This document shows positions 34,582 through 43,200 of a DNA stretch of 64,000 bases, piece by piece. The position numbers and the translations under genes were made by a program. This stretch comes from Rhodobacteraceae bacterium M385 (GTDB lineage: Bacteria > Pseudomonadota > Alphaproteobacteria > Rhodobacterales > Rhodobacteraceae), in contig CP081102.1 of NCBI GenBank assembly GCA_025141835.1, positions 1,798,001-1,862,000 on the forward strand, given 5' to 3'. The notes below the pieces were generated by a model. It had not been told where the DNA came from. It was given only the letters and a program-made list of their open reading frames with translations, and did no database searches. Each line of letters begins with the position of its first letter. Position 1 is the first letter of the stretch.

Positions 34582-35649
34582 ATGCATGTTATGGACGAAG
34601 AGACTACCGAGAACATCCGAATGCTCTGCGACAGCGCCAGCGCGTTGGTGCCTGCGGATGGCTCGCTTGATCGGGTGCGTGCTGCTCGGTTCCAAGCGCC
34701 CGGGTTCTCGCGGGACGGATGGGAAACCGTGGCCGAGATGGGGTGGCTTGGACTGCGGGCCAGCGAGGATGCAGGGGGCATGGCGCTTGGTCTGCCAGAG
34801 GCGGTCGCCCTGGTGCGCGTGTTGGGCAGCGGCCTGGTGCCAGAGCCCTATGTCGCCGCTACGTTGGCGATTGATTTGCTAGAGGACGCAGGCCCGCATA
34901 CCGCATTAGATTCCGCGCTTACCGGGCAGGACATCATTCTACCCGCTTGGCAGGCCACGGCGGATGGGCTGGACCCCGCCGCAGGGGTGTCGGTGCGAAA
35001 TGGCCGACTGAGCGGCACAAAATGCGCCGTGATCGCGGGGGCTGATCTTTATGCAGTGACGACGGCCGAAGGACTGGCGCTGATCCCACGGGATGCGGGC
35101 GGGCTGACGGTCCAAGCAATTGCCATGCACGATGGCACGTACCGCGAGACCCTGACGTTTGATGAGGTGGCGGTTGAAGTGCACCCCAGCACCGACCCCG
35201 TGGCCTGTCTGGCCCGTGCCATGGTGCTACACGCGGCATACCTGCACGGCGCTGCAGAGCAGGCTTTTGATATCACGTTGGAATACCTGCGAACGAGACA
35301 ACAGTTCGATGTCGCGATCGGCAGCTTTCAAGCGCTCCAGCACCGGGCGACAGAAATGAAGGTGCAACTGGAACTGGCCCGCGCCTCGATTGATGCGGCG
35401 GCGGCTTCAATGGACGTCGGGCAGCTAGATCATGCGGGCCACATGGCAGCTTTGCGCGCACGCAGCCGAGCCGGAGAACTGGCGCGCCTCGTGGCAAGGG
35501 AAGCGATTCAGATGCACGGAGCAATCGGCTACACGGACGAGGCCGACATCGGGCTATTTGCTCGCAAACTTGTGGTCGAGGCCGGGCAGTTTGCCCCGGA
35601 ATTCCGACTGCGCGAAAGGTTTATGACCCATCGGGAGGACGCGGCATGA
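34582..35649 (+). CDS. Acyl-CoA dehydrogenase 1 (short form)
   Basis: A 355-residue acyl-CoA dehydrogenase family protein. The C-terminal helical domain is clear (RQQFDVAIGSFQALQHRATEMK and IQMHGAIGYTDEADIG), but the middle beta-domain is divergent and it is shorter than typical enzymes (about 380). It overlaps the next acyl-CoA dehydrogenase by four bases; such unequal pairs often form heteromeric FadE-type enzymes for ring or side-chain acyl-CoAs. Catalytic base position uncertain. Confidence 0.82.
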   Translation: MHVMDEETTENIRMLCDSASALVPADGSLDRVRAARFQAPGFSRDGWETVAEMGWLGLRASEDAGGMALGLPEAVALVRVLGSGLVPEPYVAATLAIDLLEDAGPHTALDSALTGQDIILPAWQATADGLDPAAGVSVRNGRLSGTKCAVIAGADLYAVTTAEGLALIPRDAGGLTVQAIAMHDGTYRETLTFDEVAVEVHPSTDPVACLARAMVLHAAYLHGAAEQAFDITLEYLRTRQQFDVAIGSFQALQHRATEMKVQLELARASIDAAAASMDVGQLDHAGHMAALRARSRAGELARLVAREAIQMHGAIGYTDEADIGLFARKLVVEAGQFAPEFRLRERFMTHREDAA

Positions 35650-36827
35650 CCCAGCCCCCCTTCATCGCCGATCACGCCCCCCATCCCGACTTCAACGCCC
35701 TGAGCGACGCTGAGTTCCGGGCGCTGGCGCGGGACTTTGTGGAAAGTAATTACCCCGATATTCCCCGCTTTGCGCAGCATCGCTTGCGCTGGCCAGAGGT
35801 AAGGCCATGGTACGCGGCATTGGCCCGCGCGGGCTGGATCGCCCCAACCTGGCCGCAGACCCTTGGCGGTATGGGGCTTGGGGCAGGTAAGCACCTTATC
35901 TTGATAGAGGAATTTGAACGCTACGGGGCGGCCCGTGTCCACGATATCGGTACCGTCATGTTGGGGCCTTTGTTGATGCAATACGGCACCCAAGCGCAGC
36001 AGGACTACTATCTGCCACGTATTCTGCGCGGGGAGGATATTTGGGCCCAAGGCTACAGCGAACCGGGCGCGGGATCGGACCTTGCCGCCCTGCGCACAAC
36101 GGCAGTACGCGACGGGGATGAATGGGTTATTGACGGGCAGAAGACGTGGATCACACTTGGCGCTGATGCCAATATGGCCTTCGTGCTGGCGCGTACGGAT
36201 AAGACCGTAAAGAAGCAGGCCGGGATCAGCTTTCTGCTGGTGCCGATGGACGCGCCCGGCGTTACGGTGCGGCCGATCGAGAACCTCGAAGGGCATGCCG
36301 AGTTCTGCGAGATTTTCTTTGATGGTGTGCGCATCCCTGCGGGCAACATCGTGGGCGAAGTGAACCAAGGTTGGACCATGGCCAAGGCGCTGTTGGGTCA
36401 CGAGCGGGTGTTCATCGGCGCGCCGCGCCTGTCGGCCAACGCATTGGGGCGGCTGGAAGCCTCGGCGCGCGCCAATGGGTTGTGGGATGATCCGGCGTTT
36501 CAGGATCGCTTCGCCCGCCTTGCGATGGACTTGGCGGATCTCAATGATCTGTTTGAAACCTACGTCCAACGGTTGCGAACCGGTGCGCCCATCGGGGCCG
36601 ATGTCGGGGTGCTGAAAATCTTCCAGAGCGAGCTCTATCAACGCATTTCGGAAGAGTTGATGCAGGTCGCTGGCAGCCTTGCGGGGGTGAAACTTGCCGA
36701 AGGCGGCGACAGTCGCTTTGACGCGGCGGGCACATATTTGGCCGCCCGTCCCACGACGATTTTCGGCGGCTCAACCGAAGTGATGCGCAATGTACTGGCC
36801 CGCGCCAGCCTTAACCTCCCAAAATAA
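35646..36827 (+). CDS. Acyl-CoA dehydrogenase 2
   Basis: A 393-residue FAD-dependent acyl-CoA dehydrogenase with the FAD-binding QGYSEPGAGSDLA, WVIDGQKTWIT and the C-terminal FGGSTEVMRNVLARASLNLPK. Full length for the family. Translationally coupled to the shorter paralogue and probably its partner in an alpha2beta2 enzyme. Substrate unknown; probably an aryl, cyclic or branched acyl-CoA. Confidence 0.88.
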   Translation: MTQPPFIADHAPHPDFNALSDAEFRALARDFVESNYPDIPRFAQHRLRWPEVRPWYAALARAGWIAPTWPQTLGGMGLGAGKHLILIEEFERYGAARVHDIGTVMLGPLLMQYGTQAQQDYYLPRILRGEDIWAQGYSEPGAGSDLAALRTTAVRDGDEWVIDGQKTWITLGADANMAFVLARTDKTVKKQAGISFLLVPMDAPGVTVRPIENLEGHAEFCEIFFDGVRIPAGNIVGEVNQGWTMAKALLGHERVFIGAPRLSANALGRLEASARANGLWDDPAFQDRFARLAMDLADLNDLFETYVQRLRTGAPIGADVGVLKIFQSELYQRISEELMQVAGSLAGVKLAEGGDSRFDAAGTYLAARPTTIFGGSTEVMRNVLARASLNLPK

Positions 36828-36841
36828 AGAAGAGAAACACG

Positions 36842-38953
36842 ATGGTTCAGCACAAGGGGACCGGGGACGTGGTCCGGTTTGAAATCCAAGACGGCTTTGG
36901 CGTCATCAGCATCCACAACCCGCCGGTGAATGCGGGCTCTACCGCGGTGCGGGCGGGGGTATTGGCCCGCTTGCAAGAGGCCGCAGAGATGGACCTGCGC
37001 GGTATCGTCATTATGGGGGCAGGGCGCAGTTTCATCGCCGGTTCCGACATCCGAGAATTTGGCGCGCCCTTGGCAGCGCCAGAGTTGCCGCTGGTTATCG
37101 CCGCTATTGAAGACAGCCCCCATGTGGTCTGCGCCGCGATCCACGGCGCGTCTTTGGGGGGCGGGTTCGAGCTGGCCTTGGGGTGCGATCTGCGCATTGC
37201 AGCACCCGAGGCGGTGCTCGGCTTGCCGGAAGTGACGCTTGGTATGGTGCCGGGTGCGGGCGGCACGCAACGGTTGCCGCGTTTGACTGGCGTGGCCGAA
37301 GCCATTGCGCTGGTGTGCTCGGGCAAACGGGTGAAAGCGCCCGCCGCCCTCACGCTTGGAATGATCGACGCGATAGCCGATGCCGCCACGCCAGAGGCTT
37401 TGTTTATGGCCGCCTCGCAGGCCATCCAAGCGGCCCCAACCAAGCGCCGCCTGCGCGATCTTCCGGTGCCTGAGAATACGCAAGAAGAAATTGCAGCGGC
37501 CGAGGCCACGGCGCTTAGGCGTGGGCGTGGTCGCCCGAATGTGGCCGAGGCGATCAGGCTTGTGAAACTGGCGGCCGATACCCCCGCAGAGGCTGCGCTG
37601 CAAACGGAACGCGCGGCGTTCCAAACCTATCGTTTGCAGGAAGAGGCCTTTGCACTGCGCCATCTGTTCTTCGCCGAACGCACCGCGACGAAGCTGGAGG
37701 GGGCAGACACCGCGCCGGCCCCCATCGCACAGGTGGGCCTTGTAGGCGGGGGGACCATGGGGCAGGGGATTTGCCGCGCGGTGCTGGCCGCCGGTTTGCC
37801 GGTAATCCTGATCGAGAGGGACATGGATGCTGCCAACAAGGCCGCCGCCGCCATTGCGTCAGCATTGGATGCGAGCGTCGCCAAAGGTCGCCTTAGCGCG
37901 GCGGCCGCGCAGATGCGCAAGGACCTTCTGACCGTGAGCGACCAGATGGGCGAGCTTGCCCCGTGTGATCTGGTGATCGAGGCGGTGTTTGAGGATATGG
38001 CCGTCAAGAAAGAGCTGCTCTCCACCTTGGACGCCCTGCTGAAGCCCGGCGCGATCCTTGCAACCAATACGTCATACCTCGACATTGACGAAATGGCCGC
38101 GGTGACAGCGCGTGCAGCCGACGTCGTTGGGCTGCATTTCTTCAGCCCTGCCGACATCATGAAACTGCTGGAAGTGGTGCAGGCCAAGGATACCGCGGAT
38201 CGCACCATGGCCTCGGCACTGGCATTCGCCAGAAAGCTTGGCAAACAGCCCGTTGTGGCCCGCGTGGCCGAGGGTTTTATTGGCAACAGGATTTACGCCG
38301 CTTACCGTCGCCATGCAGAGTTTTTGGTAGAGGACGGGGCCAGCCCGCAGGACGTGGACCGCGCGGCTAAGGCCTTTGGGTTTGCTATGGGGCCGTTTGC
38401 TGTTGGCGATATGTCTGGCCTCGATATCGCGTGGAACATGCGCAAACGACAGGCGGCCACCCGCGATCCGGCGGCACGTTACGTGGATATCCCTGACAGG
38501 CTGTGCGAGGCGGGGCGCTTTGGGCGTAAGACGCAAGGCGGCTGGTATGATTACGACGGCGCGAAGCCACTGCCATCGGCCACGGTGGATGCCATCATTA
38601 CACAGGCGCGATCCGCCAAGGGGACGCCGGCAATGTCCCTTTCAGAGCGTGATATTCAAGACCGATTGCTCGGCGCGATCTTGAACGAGGCCGCCTTGGT
38701 CCTCTCGGAAGGTGTCGCGCAGCGGCCCGGAGATATCGACGTGACACTGGTGCATGGCTATGGCTTTCCCCGTTGGACAGGCGGGCCGCTTTGGTGGGCA
38801 TCGGGCCTGTCGGCGGACCGGGTAGAGGCCATGGAAAACGCCGTGGCAAAGGCGGCGGGCAAGGTGTTTGCTCGCGGCGATGTGGCTGAAATGCTGGCAC
38901 CCCTGCGGGCCGAGCGGCAGGAGATTGAACGCACGAAGTCGGGCCAAGCCTGA
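36842..38953 (+). CDS. FadB-like fusion: enoyl-CoA hydratase + 3-hydroxyacyl-CoA dehydrogenase (second copy)
   Basis: A 703-residue paralogue of the protein at 12837. It has the crotonase core (GRSFIAGSDIREFG, GASLGGGFELALGCDLRI, PEVTLGMVPGAGGTQRLP), the NAD motif GLVGGGTMGQGICRA and the dehydrogenase motifs TNTSYLDIDEMA and GLHFFSPADIMKLLEV. It ends the MaoC-ACAD-ACAD series and supplies the later beta-oxidation steps for the island. Confidence 0.9.
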   Translation: MVQHKGTGDVVRFEIQDGFGVISIHNPPVNAGSTAVRAGVLARLQEAAEMDLRGIVIMGAGRSFIAGSDIREFGAPLAAPELPLVIAAIEDSPHVVCAAIHGASLGGGFELALGCDLRIAAPEAVLGLPEVTLGMVPGAGGTQRLPRLTGVAEAIALVCSGKRVKAPAALTLGMIDAIADAATPEALFMAASQAIQAAPTKRRLRDLPVPENTQEEIAAAEATALRRGRGRPNVAEAIRLVKLAADTPAEAALQTERAAFQTYRLQEEAFALRHLFFAERTATKLEGADTAPAPIAQVGLVGGGTMGQGICRAVLAAGLPVILIERDMDAANKAAAAIASALDASVAKGRLSAAAAQMRKDLLTVSDQMGELAPCDLVIEAVFEDMAVKKELLSTLDALLKPGAILATNTSYLDIDEMAAVTARAADVVGLHFFSPADIMKLLEVVQAKDTADRTMASALAFARKLGKQPVVARVAEGFIGNRIYAAYRRHAEFLVEDGASPQDVDRAAKAFGFAMGPFAVGDMSGLDIAWNMRKRQAATRDPAARYVDIPDRLCEAGRFGRKTQGGWYDYDGAKPLPSATVDAIITQARSAKGTPAMSLSERDIQDRLLGAILNEAALVLSEGVAQRPGDIDVTLVHGYGFPRWTGGPLWWASGLSADRVEAMENAVAKAAGKVFARGDVAEMLAPLRAERQEIERTKSGQA

Positions 38954-39027
38954 GTTTTGAATCGGGGGTGTTGCGGCGCGGGATTAAGTTATAGCCCGCG
39001 CTCACATCCCTTTAGTTCCATACGCCC

Positions 39028-39810
39028 CTAGTCCAGTGTAGCAATCCAGCTTTGCAGCGCTTTCGCCGTTGCCGCGGGTTGTTCGGGCAGCAGGGCGTGG
39101 CCGGCATTTTGCACGACGACGCAATTGGCTTTGGGCCCGATCTTTTCACGCAGATCCGAAAGGGTGGGCGGCGGAGAAATCACGTCATCGGAGGCTCCGA
39201 CATAAAGTGTCGGGTGTGTATCGGCGACGCGCACCCACTCCTTGTCCGTCGTCTGTTTGGCCGCCCGGCGTTGCGCAGCCGATACCTCGGGCCACCAGCC
39301 GCCAAGCCAAACCGAGGCATCGGCGCCGGGAGCGAAGTAAACGTCCTTGAGGTATCCCAAACGCTCTGCGTCGGAAAGCGACATGTCAAAGCTTGCCGAG
39401 ATGGACGCGCTGACATGTTTGGGCACCGTGTTAGTCACAATCGCTGCCACAAGGGCCACGGCGCGGGTCAGGTCGGGCCGGTCAAAGGCCAGTACTCGCG
39501 CGACCCAATTGCCTGCTGCATGGCCGACGATGACGGCAGGGGCTGCGCCCTCAGCCTCGATAATCGCAGCTACGTCGGCGGCCATGTCGTGCAGGGTGTC
39601 GGCCTCTTGCAGAGGCGCAGAGCCTTCGATCCCGCGTGGTTCTGGCAGGATCAGGCGCAGGCCCGCAGCCACCAGATCGGGCAGCAGCCCGTCGAAATCC
39701 TCGCTCCCGCGGCCAAGGGAAGGGATCAGCACGACGCTAGCGCCTTGGCCTGCGGTGCGATAAACAATTTCGGTGCCCTCGCGGGTCAAACGGCGGGTGT
39801 CGATGTCCAT
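39028..39810 (-). CDS. Alpha/beta hydrolase with Ala at the nucleophile position
   Basis: A 260-residue alpha/beta hydrolase-fold protein. The elbow reads VGHAAGNWVA, so the usual Ser of GxSxG is Ala98. The rest of the fold looks intact (PSLGRGSEDFDGLLPDL, a GHALLPEQP segment near the end). It may be a non-hydrolytic member, such as a lyase, or a pseudoenzyme. It lies downstream of pcaGH on the same strand, 117 bp away. Confidence 0.75.
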   Translation of the reverse strand: MDIDTRRLTREGTEIVYRTAGQGASVVLIPSLGRGSEDFDGLLPDLVAAGLRLILPEPRGIEGSAPLQEADTLHDMAADVAAIIEAEGAAPAVIVGHAAGNWVARVLAFDRPDLTRAVALVAAIVTNTVPKHVSASISASFDMSLSDAERLGYLKDVYFAPGADASVWLGGWWPEVSAAQRRAAKQTTDKEWVRVADTHPTLYVGASDDVISPPPTLSDLREKIGPKANCVVVQNAGHALLPEQPAATAKALQSWIATLD

Positions 39811-39927
39811 AGGATCTGCCTTTTCAAAGGGCGGTCATAGGGCCGCCCTGATGCGTTAAGGGCTGGCAAAGGCAAAGGGAAGGGCGGCGCAGTCACGGTA
39901 GGCACCCCGCGACTGCCACCCTCTCTT

Positions 39928-40545
39928 TCACGTCTCGAAGAAGGGGGTTTCCTCGTCTTTTGAGCCGCGCAGAAGAATGTCAAACTCGTAAGACCGCACG
40001 CCATCCACCATGCCATTGTCACGCATTACCAGCCGGTGACGCATGTCTTCGGGAAGAAGCGTCAGAACGGGGTCTTTGGCGTTCGCTTCTGGGTAGTCGG
40101 GGAAGAACAACGTGGTTTCCACGTTGCGCATGAGGCCGATGCCCATCACCACGATATTCAGGTGAGGTGCTCTTTCGATGCCGCCTTCAGTATAGCTGCC
40201 CGGATGAAGGGAGCGGAACGAATAAACGCCCTGATCGGTGGACCACGCACGGCCCCAACCCAGGAAATCAGGGTCCGCTTGGGCAGCTTCCGGGTCTTCG
40301 GGATGTTGAAAGCGGCCCGCAGGATCGGCTTGCCACAGCTCTAGGATCGCATTGGCGACGGGCTCATGACCCTCTTTCCGGACGCTACCGGTTAAGGTGA
40401 ATGGCACGCCGTTGGTGCAGGGCGCGGCATCAGGGGTGATGCGGGTCAGGTCGTTGTCAGTGGGTTGGAAGAAATCTGCCGGAAAGAACGGCCCGATTGT
40501 GTGTTGCGACAGCGGGAAGCGGCGCGATGTTTGAAGCTGTTGCAT
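39928..40545 (-). CDS. pcaG: Protocatechuate 3,4-dioxygenase alpha subunit
   Basis: A 205-residue intradiol dioxygenase alpha chain. It has SQHTIGPFFPADFF, the GPxT-like Pro-rich region, ELWQADPAGRF and a C-terminal beta-sandwich. It lacks the iron ligands of the beta chain, as expected. Its start overlaps the pcaH stop by one base (TAATG). With PcaH it cleaves protocatechuate to 3-carboxy-cis,cis-muconate. Confidence 0.93.
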   Translation of the reverse strand: MQQLQTSRRFPLSQHTIGPFFPADFFQPTDNDLTRITPDAAPCTNGVPFTLTGSVRKEGHEPVANAILELWQADPAGRFQHPEDPEAAQADPDFLGWGRAWSTDQGVYSFRSLHPGSYTEGGIERAPHLNIVVMGIGLMRNVETTLFFPDYPEANAKDPVLTLLPEDMRHRLVMRDNGMVDGVRSYEFDILLRGSKDEETPFFET

Positions 40546-41258
40546 TATGCCTCCGGTGTTGCGTTGCGCCCGCGCAGGACGATGTCATGGTGGAACCCAA
40601 GGTAATCGACGCCCACATCCGCCGGGTGCAACTGCTTGGCAATCAGTCGTTCGCGTGCGGCAGGATCGCCCACGGAATGCAGAATTCGGTCCCAGTCGTT
40701 GAGCGGATCGCCGGGGAAATACATCTGCGTGACCAGCCGCGACAGCGTGCTTGGCCCCAAAACCGAGAAGTGGATATGGGGCGGACGCCACCACGTGTCC
40801 TTAACCGGTACCGGATAGGCACCGGGTTTGATCGTCAGGAATGAGTAGCCCCCATCTTCATCGGAGCGCACGCGGCCATGGCCTAGAAAATTTGGGTCCA
40901 GCGGCGCTTCGCGGTCGTCGAGTGCGTGGGTGTAGCGCCCGGCAGCATTGGCCTGCCACAGTTCCACCACCGCATTGGCAACGGGGCGCCCGTCTTCGTC
41001 CAACACGCGGCCCGAGACTTCCATCAATGCGCCCTGAGCAAACTTGCCTTCCTTGGTTTGCGCCAAGTTGCGGTCTCCGCATTCGAGCTTGCGCCAAAGA
41101 TCAGCCGGACCTGTGGCCTCGGTCCTTGTAACAGGGCGTTTGAACAGCGTTTGAGAGGGGGTATGGGTCCAAGTATTGGTATACCCTTCAACCGGCACGC
41201 TCGGCTGAATACCTGTGGGCAAGGGATCAAAGATACCCTTCGGCGTGTTATTTCCCAT
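40545..41258 (-). CDS. pcaH: Protocatechuate 3,4-dioxygenase beta subunit
   Basis: A 237-residue beta chain carrying the non-haem Fe(III) site: the two tyrosines (GRYTHALDD and PGAYPVPV) and the two histidines in WRPPHIHFSVLG are all present. Canonical length. It lies at the start of the pcaHG pair; the upstream 322-bp divergent region holds the island operator at 41341-41360. It links MobA (3-hydroxybenzoate) with ring cleavage. Confidence 0.95.
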   Translation of the reverse strand: MGNNTPKGIFDPLPTGIQPSVPVEGYTNTWTHTPSQTLFKRPVTRTEATGPADLWRKLECGDRNLAQTKEGKFAQGALMEVSGRVLDEDGRPVANAVVELWQANAAGRYTHALDDREAPLDPNFLGHGRVRSDEDGGYSFLTIKPGAYPVPVKDTWWRPPHIHFSVLGPSTLSRLVTQMYFPGDPLNDWDRILHSVGDPAARERLIAKQLHPADVGVDYLGFHHDIVLRGRNATPEA

Positions 41259-41340
41259 GTCTCAATGACCTCCGCGAAAATAGACGTTCGCCCGGACTGC
41301 AAGGGCGGAAGAGGCGTTTGCTGCGCCTCGTGCAATTCAA

Positions 41341-41360
41341 TAAGCTACGTTTATAGCTTA
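41341..41360. promoter_or_regulatory. Island operator copy 6 (perfect 7-bp arms)
   Basis: TAAGCTA (41341-41347), CGTTTA, TAGCTTA (41354-41360), a perfect inverted repeat. It lies 83-102 bp from the pcaH start in the divergent region with the metallo-hydrolase gene. Confidence 0.65.
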
Positions 41361-41469
41361 AGTGCTTTTTGTGGATGCGGCAAGTTAGCACGTGCGCCCG
41401 CAAACTTGGGGCATGGGGCCGTATGCACCCTGTTGCGACGCGTATGTTTCCGTTGCGGCAATCCTAAGT

Positions 41470-41488
41470 GCTAGATATATAGATTTAT
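41470..41488. promoter_or_regulatory. Island operator copy 7 (weak)
   Basis: GCTA (41470-41473), GATATA, TAGATTTA. It keeps CTA-N6-TAG with degenerate arms. It is the second copy in the 41259-41580 gap, nearer the metallo-hydrolase gene. No ORF is supported in the rest of this gap. Confidence 0.35.
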
Positions 41489-41580
41489 GGACAGATCACT
41501 CCGATAGACGGAAAGTCACGCTGTCGGGAAGCGGGGGCATTTGGTCTGTCACAGAAAAACACAATTCAGGGAGTGAAAGT

Positions 41581-42552
41581 ATGACCATAGCAAAAGGCGG
41601 TTTTCTGGGCGGCGTTATCGCGGGCGCGATTGCTTGCACAAGTATTGGCGAAGAGGCCTCTGCGCAGGCCCTGTTCGATGGCTGCCCGTCTGCCGAGATC
41701 ATGGCGCGCTTTGTGGAGTTTGGCCGCACCGGTCAGATGCCGCCTGATTTGGGCCGTTGGTTGAGCACGCCCGATGCACAGTACGTGGAGCCGTGGTCGC
41801 CCTTCGACAACGTCGATTACGTTGGGGTCTGCTGGGTCTCGGCTTGGTTGGTGCATACGGATGAAGGCACGGTTCTAATTGATACGCTCTATGGTCCCTT
41901 TCAACAGACGTTATTGGACAATATTGCCGCCACGGGCACGGATTTGGCGGACATTCGCTATGTCCTGATGACCCACGGCCATTTTGACCACGTCGGCGGC
42001 GCGGCGGGTCTGGCCCCTTTGTTGCCGAATGCCACTTTCGCGATGACGCAGGGCGGTTGGGATGAAGCGATTGAATCGGCTGAAGCGTCCCAGGGTGGGC
42101 CGCGAGCATGGGATATGATCGCTGAGGATATGGTGCTGGCGGACGGCGAGTCGATTGAACTTGGCGGGAATACCTTCACGGTGATCGAGACGCCGGGACA
42201 TACTTGGGGAACAGCGTCATACCTTTATGACGTGGTGGATGGCGATGACACGTTTCGTGCAATCACCATTGGCGGCCTTGGCCTGAACGCCATTGAGGGG
42301 CCACCCCAAGTCGAGGCCTTTATCGAAAGCCTCGACCGGATGCGCGCGCTGGTGCAGGAGCAAGAGATGGGTGTCGAGGTACATCTGACGACCCATGGAT
42401 TTTCCAACAACCTTGACGAAGATCGCCAGGCCATGGCTGACCGGGCCGAGGGCGAGCCTAACGTGATGGTAGATCCCAATGGTCTTTTGACGCAGATCGA
42501 AAGCCTTCGGGCTGGCGCCGTGGAGCGGTTGGAGATTGAGCGTTCTCAATAA
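41581..42552 (+). CDS. Periplasmic metallo-beta-lactamase-fold hydrolase
   Basis: A 323-residue MBL-fold protein with the zinc motif HGHFDH (H132, H134, D136, H137) and a later GHTWG histidine. The start at 41581 gives a convincing signal peptide (MTIAKGGFLGGVIAGAIA, cleavage near SAQA at residue 30), so it acts in the periplasm. A ribosome site (GGGAGTG) is present; the frame continues upstream but without support. It is divergent from pcaHG. The substrate is unknown, perhaps an ester or lactone of an aromatic acid to be imported. Confidence 0.85.
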   Translation: MTIAKGGFLGGVIAGAIACTSIGEEASAQALFDGCPSAEIMARFVEFGRTGQMPPDLGRWLSTPDAQYVEPWSPFDNVDYVGVCWVSAWLVHTDEGTVLIDTLYGPFQQTLLDNIAATGTDLADIRYVLMTHGHFDHVGGAAGLAPLLPNATFAMTQGGWDEAIESAEASQGGPRAWDMIAEDMVLADGESIELGGNTFTVIETPGHTWGTASYLYDVVDGDDTFRAITIGGLGLNAIEGPPQVEAFIESLDRMRALVQEQEMGVEVHLTTHGFSNNLDEDRQAMADRAEGEPNVMVDPNGLLTQIESLRAGAVERLEIERSQ

Positions 42553-42605
42553 GGACCGCCGCGTCTGCCTTGTTTGGAAAAGGGCAGAGGGCACGACGTC
42601 TTGCG

Positions 42606-42640
42606 AACGCCTCGCCGTGTTTCTGCGGCGGGGCGTTTTC
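42606..42640 (+). terminator. Terminator after the metallo-hydrolase gene
   Basis: Stem of 12 bp (42606-42617 with 42626-42637; 11 of 12 paired) followed by TTTTC. The convergent DUF3237 gene ends a few bases later. Confidence 0.75.
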
Positions 42641-42654
42641 ATGTCCGGCCCCGT

Positions 42655-43119
42655 CTAGCGCAGCGCGTAGAGGTCGATCTTGACGGATTGCTGCATTCGC
42701 GCGCCCACACCCACAAACAACGTGCGGTTCACCCACTCATATCGAGGATCGCCGGTTTCCAGCCGCGCATGGGTGCGCATGTAGTACGAAGCCGGATCAA
42801 CCTCCGCGCCCCGCGCGATGGCGTCGAGCGTTTCTGGCGGGCCATGGCGCAGGCCGTAGTTAATGATCTCGATCGTCGCACCGTCGTGGGTTTCCATGGC
42901 ATAGCGCGTGTCCAACTCTGCCACGCCGGAGGCAAAGACCGTCTGCCAATCCGCCCCTAAATTAAGGAGCCGCCCCGAAAGCTCGCGGCCTTCGACCGTG
43001 CCGCCGATGATCGGCACAATGCGCCGCTGCCCGGCCCGACCGCTGCCCATTTCTCGGATCGGGTCGAGAGCTACGGTTAACGTGCAAACAGGGTCAAGCG
43101 TCGGCAAGGGGAGCTGCAT
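42655..43119 (-). CDS. DUF3237 family protein
   Basis: A 154-residue protein matching the DUF3237 family, with a repeated hydrophobic strand pattern and GSGRAGQRRIVPIIGG near the start. The ATG at 43119 is used instead of the GTG at 43134, which falls inside the operator palindrome. It is divergent from a MarR regulator, so it is probably controlled by it. Function unknown; a small barrel-type protein often linked to aromatic or steroid genes. Confidence 0.78.
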   Translation of the reverse strand: MQLPLPTLDPVCTLTVALDPIREMGSGRAGQRRIVPIIGGTVEGRELSGRLLNLGADWQTVFASGVAELDTRYAMETHDGATIEIINYGLRHGPPETLDAIARGAEVDPASYYMRTHARLETGDPRYEWVNRTLFVGVGARMQQSVKIDLYALR

Positions 43120-43131
43120 GAATAGGTCTTT

Positions 43132-43155
43132 CACTGGAGTAATTGTTTACCAGTG
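43132..43155. promoter_or_regulatory. Candidate MarR operator, 24-bp palindrome
   Basis: CACTGG and CCAGTG arms (43132-43137, 43150-43155) with an AATT in the centre. It lies between the divergent DUF3237 and MarR genes, consistent with autoregulation by the MarR protein. Confidence 0.55.
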
Positions 43156-43200
43156 TAACGAAATCTGCGTAGGATGCACCCGTCAAAAAGGAGCATCGCA

